The notes below the pieces were generated by a model. That model searched no databases, was not told where the DNA came from, and was given only the letters and a program-made list of their open reading frames with translations. A program made the position numbers and the translations under genes. DNA of 64,000 nucleotides from Clostridium fessum. Lineage in GTDB: Bacteria; Bacillota; Clostridia; Lachnospirales; Lachnospiraceae. Positions within the stretch are counted from its first letter, which is position 1; every line of letters begins with the position of its first letter. Of the stretch, positions 15,994 to 25,700 are shown piece by piece. The DNA lies in NCBI RefSeq assembly GCF_003024715.1, contig NZ_PYLO01000006.1, positions 1 through 64,000 of the forward strand, written 5' to 3'.

Positions 15994-17847
15994 TTATGCT
16001 TCTGTCACCGGAGTTTCAGCTTCCCCTGACGGCTTTTCTCCATCCTGGAACAGCGCTTCAAACTCAGCCTGACCGATCTTCTCTTTCTCCATCAGCAGGG
16101 CACAGCAGGAATGAAGGACATCCTCGTGATCGAGAATGATCTGTTTTGCCTTGGCATAGCATTCGTCGATGATGCGTTTTACCTCGCTGTCGATCTCGCT
16201 CGCCACTTCCTCGCTGTAGGTTCTCGTATGCGCCAGGTCACGGCCAATAAAGACCTCGTTGTTGTCTCCACCGTAGTTGATCATGCCCAGTTTTTCTGAC
16301 ATACCGTACTCGGTTACCATCGCGCGCGCCATCGAGGTCGCCTGCTTGATATCCTGGGAGGCGCCGGTCGTGATGTCGTCAAAGATAATCTCCTCGGCGA
16401 TTCGTCCGCCCAGCGAAACCATGATATTTTGAAGCATTCTGCCCTTCGTCATATGAAGCTCATCCTGCTCCGGAAGCGGCATCGTATAGCCTGCCGCACC
16501 GACACCGGTCGGAATGATCGAAACGGTGTGAACCGGTCCCACATCCGGGAGGACATGGAACAAAATCGCATGACCAGCCTCATGGTATGCGGTAATCTTC
16601 TTGTCTTTCTCAGAAATCACCTTGCTGCGCTTCTCAGCACCGATTCCCACTTTAATAAAGGCTTTCTCAATATCCATCTGGGTCAGGAACTTACGTCCCT
16701 CTTTTGCGGTATTGATCGCCGCCTCATTCATCAGATTTTCCAGATCGGCTCCGGTAAATCCAGCGGTTGTCTGCGCGATGCGGTGTAAATCCACATCCTC
16801 GCCCAGCGGTTTTTCCTTCGTATGAACGCCGAGAATCTCCTCGCGTCCCTTGACGTCCGGTCGTCCGACTGCCACCTTTCGGTCAAATCTGCCCGGCCGC
16901 AGAATCGCCGGGTCGAGAATATCCACGCGGTTCGTCGCCGCCATGACGATGATGCCCTCATTGACTCCGAAACCATCCATCTCAACCAGGAGCTGGTTGA
17001 GCGTCTGCTCTCGCTCGTCGTGACCGCCGCCCATGCCGGTACCACGCTGTCTGGCAACCGCATCGATCTCATCGATAAAGACAATACACGGGGCATTTTT
17101 CTTGGCTTCCTCAAACAAGTCGCGGACACGGGATGCGCCGACACCGACGAACATTTCAACAAAATCCGAACCGGAAATCGAGAAGAACGGAACGCCTGCC
17201 TCACCCGCCACCGCTTTGGCAAGCAGGGTTTTACCGGTTCCTGGAGGTCCGACTAAGATCACGCCCTTCGGGATGCGCGCCCCGACGCCGGTGTATTTCT
17301 GCGGATTTTTCAGGAAATCTACGATCTCCTCCAGTTCCTCTTTCTCCTCTTCCAGACCGGCAACTTTGGTAAAGTTGACCTTGCTGGTCGATACCATCCG
17401 GGCACGGCTGCGTCCAAAATTCATCATCTTGGCATTTGCCCCGCCGCCGGAACGGGAATTGATAAACATAAACAGGAAGATCAGGACGCCTGCGGACAAA
17501 GCGATCGGCAAGATCACCGTCATAAAATAGCTATCCTGGCGGACGCTGGTGGTCGTATACGGAACCCCCGCCTTGCGCAGCGCCATCTCTACTTCCTTCA
17601 CATCCAGCACATTGAATTCCTCCCGGTCGCCGGAGGTTGTCTCAAAAACAACCTCACCGGTCGGCACCTCGCGGTTCGGGCGGATCTGTGCGCTCTCTAC
17701 GGTCTTATTTTCCAGATATACCATGAACTCCGGATAGCTTAATTCCCGCTCCGTCGCCATTCCAGGGACTTTCAACGAGAAAAACATGATAACGAGCAGC
17801 ATGAGGATCAGAAGCCCCACGCCTCCCATCGACTGACGTTGTTTCAA
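15994..17847 (-). CDS. ftsH: ATP-dependent zinc metalloprotease FtsH
   Basis: A 617-residue membrane-anchored AAA+ protease that degrades misfolded membrane proteins and regulators. Two membrane segments (about 9-26 and 108-129) flank the extracytoplasmic domain. Walker [14 protein letters not shown] (about 203-215), Walker [10 protein letters not shown], the second region of homology with [19 protein letters not shown], and the zinc-binding HEAGH (about 427-431) are all present. The frame opens with TTG, which has GGAGG seven bases upstream; an ATG six codons later has none. It follows hpt by 12 bases in the conserved tilS-hpt-ftsH order. Confidence 0.97.
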   Translation of the reverse strand: MKQRQSMGGVGLLILMLLVIMFFSLKVPGMATERELSYPEFMVYLENKTVESAQIRPNREVPTGEVVFETTSGDREEFNVLDVKEVEMALRKAGVPYTTTSVRQDSYFMTVILPIALSAGVLIFLFMFINSRSGGGANAKMMNFGRSRARMVSTSKVNFTKVAGLEEEKEELEEIVDFLKNPQKYTGVGARIPKGVILVGPPGTGKTLLAKAVAGEAGVPFFSISGSDFVEMFVGVGASRVRDLFEEAKKNAPCIVFIDEIDAVARQRGTGMGGGHDEREQTLNQLLVEMDGFGVNEGIIVMAATNRVDILDPAILRPGRFDRKVAVGRPDVKGREEILGVHTKEKPLGEDVDLHRIAQTTAGFTGADLENLMNEAAINTAKEGRKFLTQMDIEKAFIKVGIGAEKRSKVISEKDKKITAYHEAGHAILFHVLPDVGPVHTVSIIPTGVGAAGYTMPLPEQDELHMTKGRMLQNIMVSLGGRIAEEIIFDDITTGASQDIKQATSMARAMVTEYGMSEKLGMINYGGDNNEVFIGRDLAHTRTYSEEVASEIDSEVKRIIDECYAKAKQIILDHEDVLHSCCALLMEKEKIGQAEFEALFQDGEKPSGEAETPVTEA

Positions 17848-17859
17848 CTGGCTTCCTCC

Positions 17860-18384
17860 TTATACTTCCACAACACCGATGTACGGCAGGTTGCGGTATT
17901 TCTGATCGTAATCCAGGCCGTAACCTACGACAAACTCATCCGGGATTGTAAAGCAGGTATATTTAACCTGAACCTGTTTTTTCACGCGGCGCTCCGGCTT
18001 GTCAAGCAGGGTGCACAGCTCGATATTTTTCGGATTTCTCTGTTTTAATACCTCGATCAGATATGCCAGGGTACGTCCGGAATCGATGATGTCCTCCACG
18101 ATGATGACATTCTTGCCCTCCAGCGGCTCGTCCAGATCCTTGATAATCTTTACCACACCGCTTGACTTGGTGCCGGAACCGTAGCTGGATACAGACATGA
18201 AATCCAGGGAAACTGGAATAGTCAGGCGTTTTGCCAGTTCGCAGGTAAAGAATACGCCGCCCTTTAAGATACAGATCAGGTGGACTTCCTTTCCCTCATA
18301 ATCTTTGTTGATCTGTGCTGCCACTTCACTGATCTTCTTGTTTACTTCTTCTTCCGTTAATAATACACGAATCTTATCAGCCAC
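17860..18384 (-). CDS. hpt: Hypoxanthine phosphoribosyltransferase
   Basis: A 174-residue purine salvage enzyme that makes IMP or GMP from hypoxanthine or guanine and PRPP. The PRPP-binding loop VIIVEDIIDSGRTLAYL (about 99-115) and the flexible loop SYGSGTKSSG (about 74-83) are typical. The start is GTG with GGAGG eight bases upstream; it overlaps the tilS stop (GTGGCTGA), so translation is coupled. The longer ATG-started frame would bury this strong ribosome site. The tilS-hpt-ftsH order is conserved in Firmicutes. Confidence 0.95.
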   Translation of the reverse strand: MADKIRVLLTEEEVNKKISEVAAQINKDYEGKEVHLICILKGGVFFTCELAKRLTIPVSLDFMSVSSYGSGTKSSGVVKIIKDLDEPLEGKNVIIVEDIIDSGRTLAYLIEVLKQRNPKNIELCTLLDKPERRVKKQVQVKYTCFTIPDEFVVGYGLDYDQKYRNLPYIGVVEV

Positions 18385-19792
18385 TGCTTTTTCCTCCGTT
18401 AAATTCCACCTCAAGGATGGTTTTTGTCTGTTCTGTTATCTTATAATATGCGCTGATCCGGTGCCCCACTATCCACAGGATATGTTTTTCTTCCGCCAGA
18501 AGCCAGATTTCTTCCCGCTCCTGTCTCGGAATTTTCTCATCGATCATCCAGGATTTCAGCATCTTCCGACCGCCGGACGGCAATGTCAGGTAGTCCCCCG
18601 GCTGCCGGTGTCTCAGCGATAAGGTACCTTTTATTTTATCATAGTCAAACCATTTCGTATACTGGTTTTTCGGAAATTCATCCCCCTTTTCACAGGGGAA
18701 AGTATGCATCTGCAAAAGATTCCCATTCTGGATGCCCGGAAGCAAAACCCCTTTTCTTTCCCCTGGATGACTAAGAGGGCGCACTTCAAGAAATCCATAT
18801 ATATTTACCGCCCGGAACCCATGCGGCAGCGAAATACTCTTTCCGGTTCCCTGGTGCAGAAGTTCCCGCACCGCCTGCACATGCGTCTCCGTCACGTCCC
18901 GGAGCGGCATTTTGCTCTTTAAAAACAACCGCCGCACGATATAACCCTGCACAATCTCCGCCTGTTCTGCCAGCGCTCCTGCATCCGCCTTTCCGTCCGG
19001 TGCATGCTTTTGAAGCCATTCTTCTGCCACCTCTTCCAGATAGGCATCTGCCTGCCGGATGCGTCTGCCCGCCTGGTCGATATGACGGACTGCCTGTGCA
19101 TTCAGGCGCTCTTCTACCGCCGGAAGCAGTTCATTCCGAAGCCAGTTGCGGCTGTATTCACTCTCCTGGTTCGTCGAGTCCTCGACCCAGTCCTGTCCCT
19201 GCTGCCGCAGCCAGGTCTGAATCTCGCTCCGCTGCGCCCAGAGAAGAGGACGGATGATGCGCCCCCGCACCGGAGCAATGCCAGAAAGCCCGGTCAGACC
19301 GCTTCCGCGGAACAGGTTAAAAAGAACCGTTTCCGCGTTATCATCCGCATGATGGGCGGTGGCGATATGAACCCGGGCGGCTGCCGCCTCTTTTTCCCCC
19401 GCATTCTCCGATGTCAAATCCGGACACATCTCTTCCTCCCACGCAAGCGCCGTCTCCTCATACAGGCGGTACCGCGCCTGCCGTCCCGCCTCCTCGACGG
19501 AACATTTCCGGTCAAGCGCCTCTTTCGCCGCATCGATACGGAACTCATAAAAAGGAACTTCCAGCCGTTCACACAGCATCCGTGAAAATGCCGCATCCCT
19601 ATCTGCCTCCGCGCCGCGCAGCCCGTGATGGACATGGAGCGCCCGCAGGGAAATCTGAAACGTCTCCCGCAGCTTCCAGAGCACCAGCAAAAGACCGACG
19701 GAATCCGCTCCCCCGGATAAACCGACCAGAACGCCATCCCCCGGCCTGGTCATATGATTTTGTTTCATATAAATTTCTGTTTGTTTCTGCAT
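18377..19792 (-). CDS. tilS: tRNA(Ile)-lysidine synthase
   Basis: A 471-residue N-type ATP-pyrophosphatase that puts lysine on C34 of tRNA-Ile(CAU) so that it reads AUA. The PP-loop SGGADS is at about 26-31, with HVHHGLRG (about 53-60) and HHADDNAETVLFNLFRGSG (about 151-169) following. The C-terminal TilS substrate-binding domain ends with FDYDKIKGTLSLRHRQPGDY (about 382-401) and KILW-like strands. The first ATG has no clear Shine-Dalgarno; an ATG eight codons on is the alternative. It overlaps hpt by 8 bases. Upstream is the hairpin array at 19913-20045, which ends spoIIE. Confidence 0.95.
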   Translation of the reverse strand: MQKQTEIYMKQNHMTRPGDGVLVGLSGGADSVGLLLVLWKLRETFQISLRALHVHHGLRGAEADRDAAFSRMLCERLEVPFYEFRIDAAKEALDRKCSVEEAGRQARYRLYEETALAWEEEMCPDLTSENAGEKEAAAARVHIATAHHADDNAETVLFNLFRGSGLTGLSGIAPVRGRIIRPLLWAQRSEIQTWLRQQGQDWVEDSTNQESEYSRNWLRNELLPAVEERLNAQAVRHIDQAGRRIRQADAYLEEVAEEWLQKHAPDGKADAGALAEQAEIVQGYIVRRLFLKSKMPLRDVTETHVQAVRELLHQGTGKSISLPHGFRAVNIYGFLEVRPLSHPGERKGVLLPGIQNGNLLQMHTFPCEKGDEFPKNQYTKWFDYDKIKGTLSLRHRQPGDYLTLPSGGRKMLKSWMIDEKIPRQEREEIWLLAEEKHILWIVGHRISAYYKITEQTKTILEVEFNGGKSSG

Positions 19793-19912
19793 TCTTTTAT
19801 ATTTCTTTTTATCCCTCTTAAAAATAAATCCACTCGTAACTGTTCAATACCTTCACAGTATAACGGATCTCCCCTTATTTCTCAACCTGCCAGATTCTAC
19901 CGTTTATCCACG

Positions 19913-20045
19913 GTTACTGTTCACGCATACGTGCCCAGTAACGGAATTTGCCGTGGCTTCGCATTTAAATACGGCAAATTCCTGCTGCCACCGCGTTTTC
20001 TTACGGCACTTTCGGTTCCAAAAGTGCCTACCCGTAAACAGTAAC
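19913..20045. repeat. Array of three consecutive hairpins between spoIIE and tilS
   Basis: Hairpin 1: GTTACTG (19913-19919)/CAGTAAC (19936-19942), same as the element at 4846-4875. Hairpin 2: GGAATTTGCCGT (19943-19954)/ACGGCAAATTCC (19971-19982). Hairpin 3: TTACGGCACTTT (20001-20012)/AAAGTGC...CGTAA (20022-20037). A further CAGTAAC ends the array at 20039-20045, at the spoIIE stop. No gene lies in the 250-bp gap. Confidence 0.65.
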
Positions 20046-21463
20046 TACCCACGTTCCAGCACCGTCCCGACCAACACTGTACAGTCATCCACCACACCCC
20101 CGTCCGAAAGCCCGGACGCAAACGCCAGGATCTGTTCTGCCAGTTCCTGCGGGTTGCCGCCGGAAAGGTTTGATACAAATTCCATGAACGTCTCTTCCTT
20201 GTGTTCCCCCGGCATCGCTTCGAGAATGCCGTCGCTTATCATAATGATTTTCTCGCCGTCCCACATTTTCCGCGACATCAGAACCGGCTCCGCGTTCTGT
20301 ACAATTCCCATCGGCAGCCCGCCTGCTTCCAGAAACTCAACACCCTCACGCCCCAGAATAAAGGTCGGCACCGCGCCCAGCTTCATCGCTTCCAGCACAC
20401 CTGTCCCCAGATCGATACAACATAGATCAATTGTTGCCGGATTCTGCTCCGTACCCGCCAGCAGAAGCACCGTATTTACCAATTTGAGCGCCGATCGCGC
20501 CGAAAATCCCGTCTCCAGCAGGCGCTGGGTCAGCTCAATGACCTTCTCGCTGTCCTCGCTGGCGCTTCTGCCGCTTCCCATACCGTCCGACAGGCTCATA
20601 ATCACCTGCCCCGGAAGCCCGGTCTGCACCGTACACGTATCGCCTGAAATCGGTTCACCCTCCCTGGGGCTGCACGCCATGCCGTACACCATCCGGTATT
20701 TACCTTCTTCCACAAAACGGAAGGTCGCCGCATTGCGGGTGATCAGGCTTTTGCTGTCTTTCGCCACACTCCAGTGGCTTCCGGCGATCGCGCGTCCCAG
20801 AAGTTCCGCCACATCCCGCGCCGTCATGCATCGCCCGTTGACGCTGCGGAGTGTGAGAAACGCCTCCTTCTGCTGATTTTCATATTGAAGCACCAGCATG
20901 TTGTCCACGCGCAGATGGCTTCTGCGGAGTATCCCTGAAAGCACCTCCTCCCAGGATGCCGTCACATCCGCCGCCTGTTCCATCTGGTTGGAAAATTCCT
21001 CCAGAATCGCCGCCAGCTCCCGGAACTGGACGATCACCGCGTCCCGGCTTTCCAGAAAACGGTTTTTCCATCCCAGATTCATCGTCGCCCGCCCGAGACT
21101 CCGGTTCAATTCCCGCAAATATGCCTCTCTCTGGGAACAGATCTCATGAAACAGGCGAGGCATGTCCTCCAGGTCGATTTTCCCTTTCTGCTCGAACGTC
21201 CGAAGCAGATAATAGAGATAATAACTGTCGTCCCGGCGGCTGCCATAATACAGGTTGCACCGTGTACAATCGCCGCATACCGCCGACGCCGCCGTCTGCA
21301 TTGCCGCCAGTCCGTCCTCCTTCGTCAGATGCCCCTGCCCGCCGATCTCATCCGCAAACGCCTGCGCCAGACCACCCAGTGACAGCGCCATGCTCTTTAA
21401 ACGTCTTGCCGTGTAGACGTTGACATCCGCCATATCTCTATGTAAAGTTCTCCGTTTAAGCAC
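20045..21463 (-). CDS. spoIIE: Stage II sporulation protein E-like phosphatase, no membrane domain
   Basis: A 472-residue protein. In B. subtilis SpoIIE is 827 residues: ten membrane segments, a FtsZ-interaction region, and a PP2C phosphatase that dephosphorylates SpoIIAA to switch on sigma F. Here residues about 1-220 match a soluble regulatory/linker region (with a CGDCTRCN Cys cluster near 50-57) and residues about 260-470 are the PP2C/SpoIIE domain, with metal-binding MSLSDGMGSG, LDLG-like strands, SDGILEAM and DDCTVLV. The membrane part is absent, and it cannot be recovered by a different start: AGGAGG lies seven bases before this GTG, and the promoter sits directly upstream. Gene order divIC-spoIIE-tilS supports the name. 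Alternative: another SpoIIE-domain phosphatase. Confidence 0.85.
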   Translation of the reverse strand: MLKRRTLHRDMADVNVYTARRLKSMALSLGGLAQAFADEIGGQGHLTKEDGLAAMQTAASAVCGDCTRCNLYYGSRRDDSYYLYYLLRTFEQKGKIDLEDMPRLFHEICSQREAYLRELNRSLGRATMNLGWKNRFLESRDAVIVQFRELAAILEEFSNQMEQAADVTASWEEVLSGILRRSHLRVDNMLVLQYENQQKEAFLTLRSVNGRCMTARDVAELLGRAIAGSHWSVAKDSKSLITRNAATFRFVEEGKYRMVYGMACSPREGEPISGDTCTVQTGLPGQVIMSLSDGMGSGRSASEDSEKVIELTQRLLETGFSARSALKLVNTVLLLAGTEQNPATIDLCCIDLGTGVLEAMKLGAVPTFILGREGVEFLEAGGLPMGIVQNAEPVLMSRKMWDGEKIIMISDGILEAMPGEHKEETFMEFVSNLSGGNPQELAEQILAFASGLSDGGVVDDCTVLVGTVLERG

Positions 21464-21491
21464 AAAAATCCCTCCTAACCTGTATAACGCC

Positions 21492-21524
21492 ATTATATAC
21501 AGGCTGGAGGGAAATATTTGTCAA
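21492..21524 (-). promoter_or_regulatory. spoIIE promoter, Spo0A-type with 21-bp spacer
   Basis: Minus strand: TTGACA (21524-21519), 21-bp spacer, TATAAT (21497-21492). In B. subtilis the spoIIE promoter is known for perfect-looking hexamers 21 bp apart that need Spo0A-P with sigma A. The same spacing is seen here. An alternative -10 TGTATA at 17 bp would make it an ordinary sigma-A promoter. Confidence 0.7.
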
Positions 21525-21550
21525 ACGGAGGGAGCAAAACCAGGGAAAAC

Positions 21551-21557
21551 TTCGACA
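21551..21557 (-). promoter_or_regulatory. 0A box (Spo0A binding site)
   Basis: Minus strand TGTCGAA, a perfect match to the core of the Spo0A box, 26 bp upstream of the spoIIE -35. A weaker GGTCGGAA lies just beyond it at about 21562-21569. Confidence 0.65.
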
Positions 21558-21628
21558 TTTTCCGACCTATCTATGAACACTGCTCCCCCGTGTGCCATAC
21601 TCCAGGCATTCTAGGATGTGCTGCAAGC

Positions 21629-21979
21629 CTAATTCGGATTCGACGGCTTAAGCAGGATCTCATTGCGGTTTACAAGTCCCAGCTTCTCCTTCGCTACCTT
21701 CTCGATATACTGCTTGGTCTGCACGTATACGCGGTATTCCTCAAGCTGTTTGGCACGTTCTTCTTCTTTCGCAACCTGTGCCTCCAGATTTTCCTCACGA
21801 ATTGAATAACTCCTATCCTTTTCCTTGAGATCGATGCCCTTGATGTGCACGGCAACCGCCAGACTCAGCACTACCATCGTAACGCCCACAAGCGCCATCC
21901 GGTTGTTTAAATTGTCCTTTTTCTTTTTCCGTGCATTCCCACCCGGTCTGCCTTCTGACATCTGTCTACGCACCTTCAT
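21629..21979 (-). CDS. divIC: Septum formation initiator, DivIC/FtsB family
   Basis: A 116-residue single-pass membrane protein: a basic cytoplasmic N-terminus (RKKKKDNLNNR, about 18-28), one membrane helix (about 29-46), then an extracellular coiled coil (about 52-90) and the conserved VAKEKLGLVNRNEILLKP ending. In Bacillus it works with FtsL and DivIB at the division site. AGGAAG precedes the ATG. It starts one base after yabQ, in the yabP-yabQ-divIC operon conserved in spore formers. Confidence 0.92.
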   Translation of the reverse strand: MKVRRQMSEGRPGGNARKKKKDNLNNRMALVGVTMVVLSLAVAVHIKGIDLKEKDRSYSIREENLEAQVAKEEERAKQLEEYRVYVQTKQYIEKVAKEKLGLVNRNEILLKPSNPN

Positions 21980-21980
21980 C

Positions 21981-22379
21981 TCACTTCCTTTCCAGATTCT
22001 CTGCCTGTCCCCTTGTTGTATGTTCCTTTCCGGTCTTCTGGCTTTTTTTGCCTCTTCTTTTCATTTTAATCCATCTGCTGCATTTTTTCAATACCGTAAA
22101 CAAAAGACGGCTGCCCGTCCGGTCATAAAACACCATGCCGCCCAGCACGCCCGCCACCGCATAGCCCCGCAGGACTCCGTCATTGTGCCAGAACAAAAGC
22201 CGGAACGTCGCAAAGCTGGCAAAGAGCCAATACGCCGCATCCTCCATGCCTGTCCAAAATGAGTCGTGCCGTACCAGCCACCGGAAGATCCTAAGCCCGT
22301 CATACATCATCATCAGCGCGATTCCCGTACACACACTGCCGCCAAGCAGCCATATTTCCCCTCTCACCATCCCGCTCAT
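21981..22379 (-). CDS. yabQ: Spore cortex biosynthesis protein YabQ
   Basis: A 132-residue membrane protein with hydrophobic segments at about 10-25, 45-60 and 70-90 and a basic C-terminus. B. subtilis YabQ is needed to form the spore cortex. The open frame continues upstream into yabP, but an ATG at 22379 with a GGCGG-like site ten bases after the yabP stop is a more sensible start; an ATG three codons later is also possible. Assigned by position between yabP and divIC plus membrane layout; sequence resemblance is modest, as usual for YabQ. Confidence 0.85.
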   Translation of the reverse strand: MSGMVRGEIWLLGGSVCTGIALMMMYDGLRIFRWLVRHDSFWTGMEDAAYWLFASFATFRLLFWHNDGVLRGYAVAGVLGGMVFYDRTGSRLLFTVLKKCSRWIKMKRRGKKSQKTGKEHTTRGQAENLERK

Positions 22380-22389
22380 CCGCCACCGC

Positions 22390-22674
22390 CTAACGGAACA
22401 GCCGTCCAAAGAACGACTCCTGCGATTTCCGGTGGGACTCGTTGCAGGAATACGAAAAGCTTTCAAACTCGCCCTCAATATCCACTTCGCCCTTTTCCAA
22501 CGTCAGACGGCTCACATGCAGCGCCTTCCCACGCACCGTCAGAAGCCCCATGTTTGTATCGAGAATCATCTGGTTCTCATCAAATGACACCACATCCTGG
22601 ATCCCCGTCACACTCCCCTTTTCCCGGTTCAGAAGCTCCAGCTTGTGAGGTCTGGCATCCAATTTTTCTTCCAT
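22390..22674 (-). CDS. yabP: Sporulation protein YabP
   Basis: A 94-residue protein with the YabP family pattern: HKLELLNREKGSVTGIQDVVSFDE (about 10-33, split here only in description), LDTNMGLLTVRGKALHVSRLTLEKGEV-type strands and a GEFESFSY ending, then a Cys- and Lys-containing tail. YabP is required for spore cortex formation in B. subtilis. GGGAGG lies about eight bases before the ATG and forms one arm of a long hairpin (22681-22742), so its translation or transcription may be tied to that structure. It starts the yabP-yabQ-divIC unit. Confidence 0.9.
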   Translation of the reverse strand: MEEKLDARPHKLELLNREKGSVTGIQDVVSFDENQMILDTNMGLLTVRGKALHVSRLTLEKGEVDIEGEFESFSYSCNESHRKSQESFFGRLFR

Positions 22675-22746
22675 GCAAAAAACCTCCCAATTTATCTAAC
22701 TTATAGCCTATAGCTGCCTATTGTTAAATATATTGGGAGGTTTTCA
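22675..22746 (-). terminator. Long hairpin between giant protein gene and yabP
   Basis: Minus strand: AACCTCCCAAT (22742-22732) pairs with ATTGGGAGGTT (22691-22681), then TTTTTTG. It can end transcription of the giant gene. The 3' arm contains the yabP Shine-Dalgarno GGGAGG. The 40-nt loop holds CTATAGGCTATAAG, which could include a weak sporulation-type promoter for yabP. Confidence 0.65.
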
Positions 22747-22759
22747 GGTTTATGAATGA

Positions 22760-25700
22760 TTATCTGGCCGGTTCCCAGACACCGTCTGCATTTACATAAT
22801 AGCCGTCCGGTGTCCACTCAGCCATATAAAGGGAGCCGTATGGACGCCCTGCGCCCTCCATGTAAACCCAGGTTTTTAATGCTTCATCATACGCCCAGGT
22901 CGGCTGCGGTGCATACGGATTTAAGTATACATAGCCCAAATCCGGAATCAGCTGCCACTCCGTCAGCATCTCTCCCGTTGCCGGATCCAGATAATACCAT
23001 CTGCCGTCCTGCGGATCCAGATACCAGCCCGTCCGCATGCCTGTGTTTTCGTCCACATAGTACCATTTGCCTGCGCTGTAATCATAGACCCAGCCCGTCC
23101 GGATATATCCATCGGCTCCAAACGCCCACCATGCGCCCCGGAGCTGTTTCCACACAACCTGTTCAACCTGTCTGCCAGTCATCGGATCCAGAACCAGGCT
23201 TCCGGACAGATACGTGCCATTTGACAGGCGGTAGCGCCATCCGGCACTCTCTTTTACCCATGTGCTGGTACTTCTGTCGCGGCTGGAAGTGGCCGTTCCC
23301 TGCGGATTGCCTGGAGTCGATGGATTCGGGTTCGACGGGTTGGGTTTCGTCGGATTGGACGGGTCAGACGATGCTTTCTTTGTCTGGACCGTTACCGCCT
23401 CGCTGGCTGCGGATGCCGTCGTATTGACACCTTCTTTGAGTCTCACATAGAAATTGTAAGTCGTTTCCGGTGTCAGCCCGGTAAATACCGGTGAATCCTG
23501 CCATTCTCCCTGATCCACGCAGTATTCCACTTCATATCCTGCCGGAATCGCGGTTCCATCCACAAATGCAGACGGTGCTTCCAGGGTCACGCTGGTGTCT
23601 GTCCACGCTGCTGCCTGCGGTGCTTTCGGGGTCTTTGTTGCTATTTTTTTGATCGTCAGGCGCACTGTAATCGGATCACTCTTATAATTTACGTTGCTGT
23701 CCGGGATCTTAATCCTACAGGAATACGTTCCCGCATTGGTCGGCGGTGTCGTGCTGAAATAAACGGTTCCGTTCACACCTTCATAGTGAACCTCATACTG
23801 ACCCTGAAACTGTTCCGAAAGATCCTGTCCACCTATCGTTGCCTGAATTCCATCCCCCACAGACTTCGGCGTTCCATCGTAATCAACCTCTTTATCCGTA
23901 CCATTCAGTGTAACCTTATCTTTGTCCCCAAAATACACATGTGTCTCAACATCCTGCGCCGGCATCTTAAAGGAAGCCGTCCATTTGCCATCGGATTCGG
24001 TAAATTTCGGCGGGTAAATAACTACAAGGAAACCACCGCTGTATGTAAGGCATGCATTCTTGTTCGGATTCTCCTTCATCTGTCTGACACCTTCATTTGT
24101 CAAGGTCGCCGTTACCACTTCCCCGGCTCTTGCCGCAGGCTTGTCCAGCATATAATAAGAACTGCTTTCCGGCTTCTTTGTGATCGAAAATATCGCAGTT
24201 TGATCATTCTTAACCTCGATATCCACAGCTACCATGCCCGGTCCAGCTAAGTATACATAGAGAGTCGGGAGACCGGTTGTATTATCTTTTTCGATGTAAT
24301 AATCGCCGTTCTCTTTAAGTTCTGCTCTACTATTTACCTTTTTCGTTGTAACTGAACCTTTCTTATACAGCGACATTGATTTTATATTAAATTCTTTAAA
24401 CAGCTTGCCATTGATAATCTTTGTTACTTCCAGAGAGCCAATATGGTCCACTCCACTCCACTCTTTGGTTTCAAAGGCTGCCGTTGTTCCCCAGGTACCC
24501 CATTCCTGTCCTACGAACCAGGTATACTGGTACGCGTTCATATTTTCCGCATAGGAAACCTGTACGGAGGCATCTGAACATGGCATCGTAAAGCAATACA
24601 CCGTCGGATTCTCCAGATTGCAAATTGTCGCATTCACTTTTGAATTATTCTCACCGGTAATCGTTACTTCGCTTACGACATCTTTCGGATCCAGACCCGT
24701 AAATGCAAGGTACACTTTTTCTCCGGCTTTCCGTGAAAATGTAAATGTACCAGTTTCACTACCTATCGTAGAAATCGGATTTGTTTCCTTTTTTGCATCA
24801 TCCAGGGATGCATACGCTTTCACAACTGCATTCAGGGAGTTTATCGTATTCTCCCGTCCTACTGTAACTGTGTGCTCCGCCGTATCAACTGTCAGCTGGC
24901 ATTCTGCCTGCTTGGAAGGATCCGCCTTGCTGATGGCTGTGATTATATAGGTTCCATTTGCCACATCCGCAGCGGTTACCAAGCCGTCCTCTACCTTGAC
25001 TGCCGGATCACTGCTTTTCCACGTCACTTCTCTGGACGCTCCGTTTGCCACATCGACGGTTGCAGTAAGCTGGACGCTTCCTCTTGGGTAAATCGTCTCA
25101 TTGGTCTTATCCAGCGTAATTCCGGTAACCGAAGGTGTCAGATCCAGCGTCAGATCCGGACGTAAAGTCTGGTTTTTCAGAATCGGGAAGGCATACTCGC
25201 CGGTTGAATCCATCATCCAGGTAGAATCAAAATCCCAGCCCAGCCCCTTATAAAATGCCGGATTTTTCAGATCTGCCGCCGCTGCGTCCGCTCCATATAG
25301 CTTATCTGCCCCCATCATATCCGGTTCCGGGGTCAAAATCATTCCATCTGATTTTCTCGCAACTGTGCCGGCAAAGCCGTAGTTGTTCTGGTAACTTCCC
25401 GTTCTTCCACCAATCCGGTTGAGCGATCGCATCTCCGGGAAAATGCTGACACAGGAGGAAATCGAACCGTTGCTGGAAATGCCCGCCACGGATGCGCCAG
25501 TGGGATTTTTTGTCAGCGTTTCGCCTGCCGCGTAGCTGTGGGAGATCGTTACGTTGCCGCTTCCTACCAGTCCGCCGATATAATATCCCTTATCAACGTC
25601 CATATCCACAACTGCATAGCTGTTGTCAATGGTTGTAGTTCCACCGGTCCAACCGACCAAACCACCTGCAAATCCCTTGTCGGTGGTTCCTTTGATTTTA

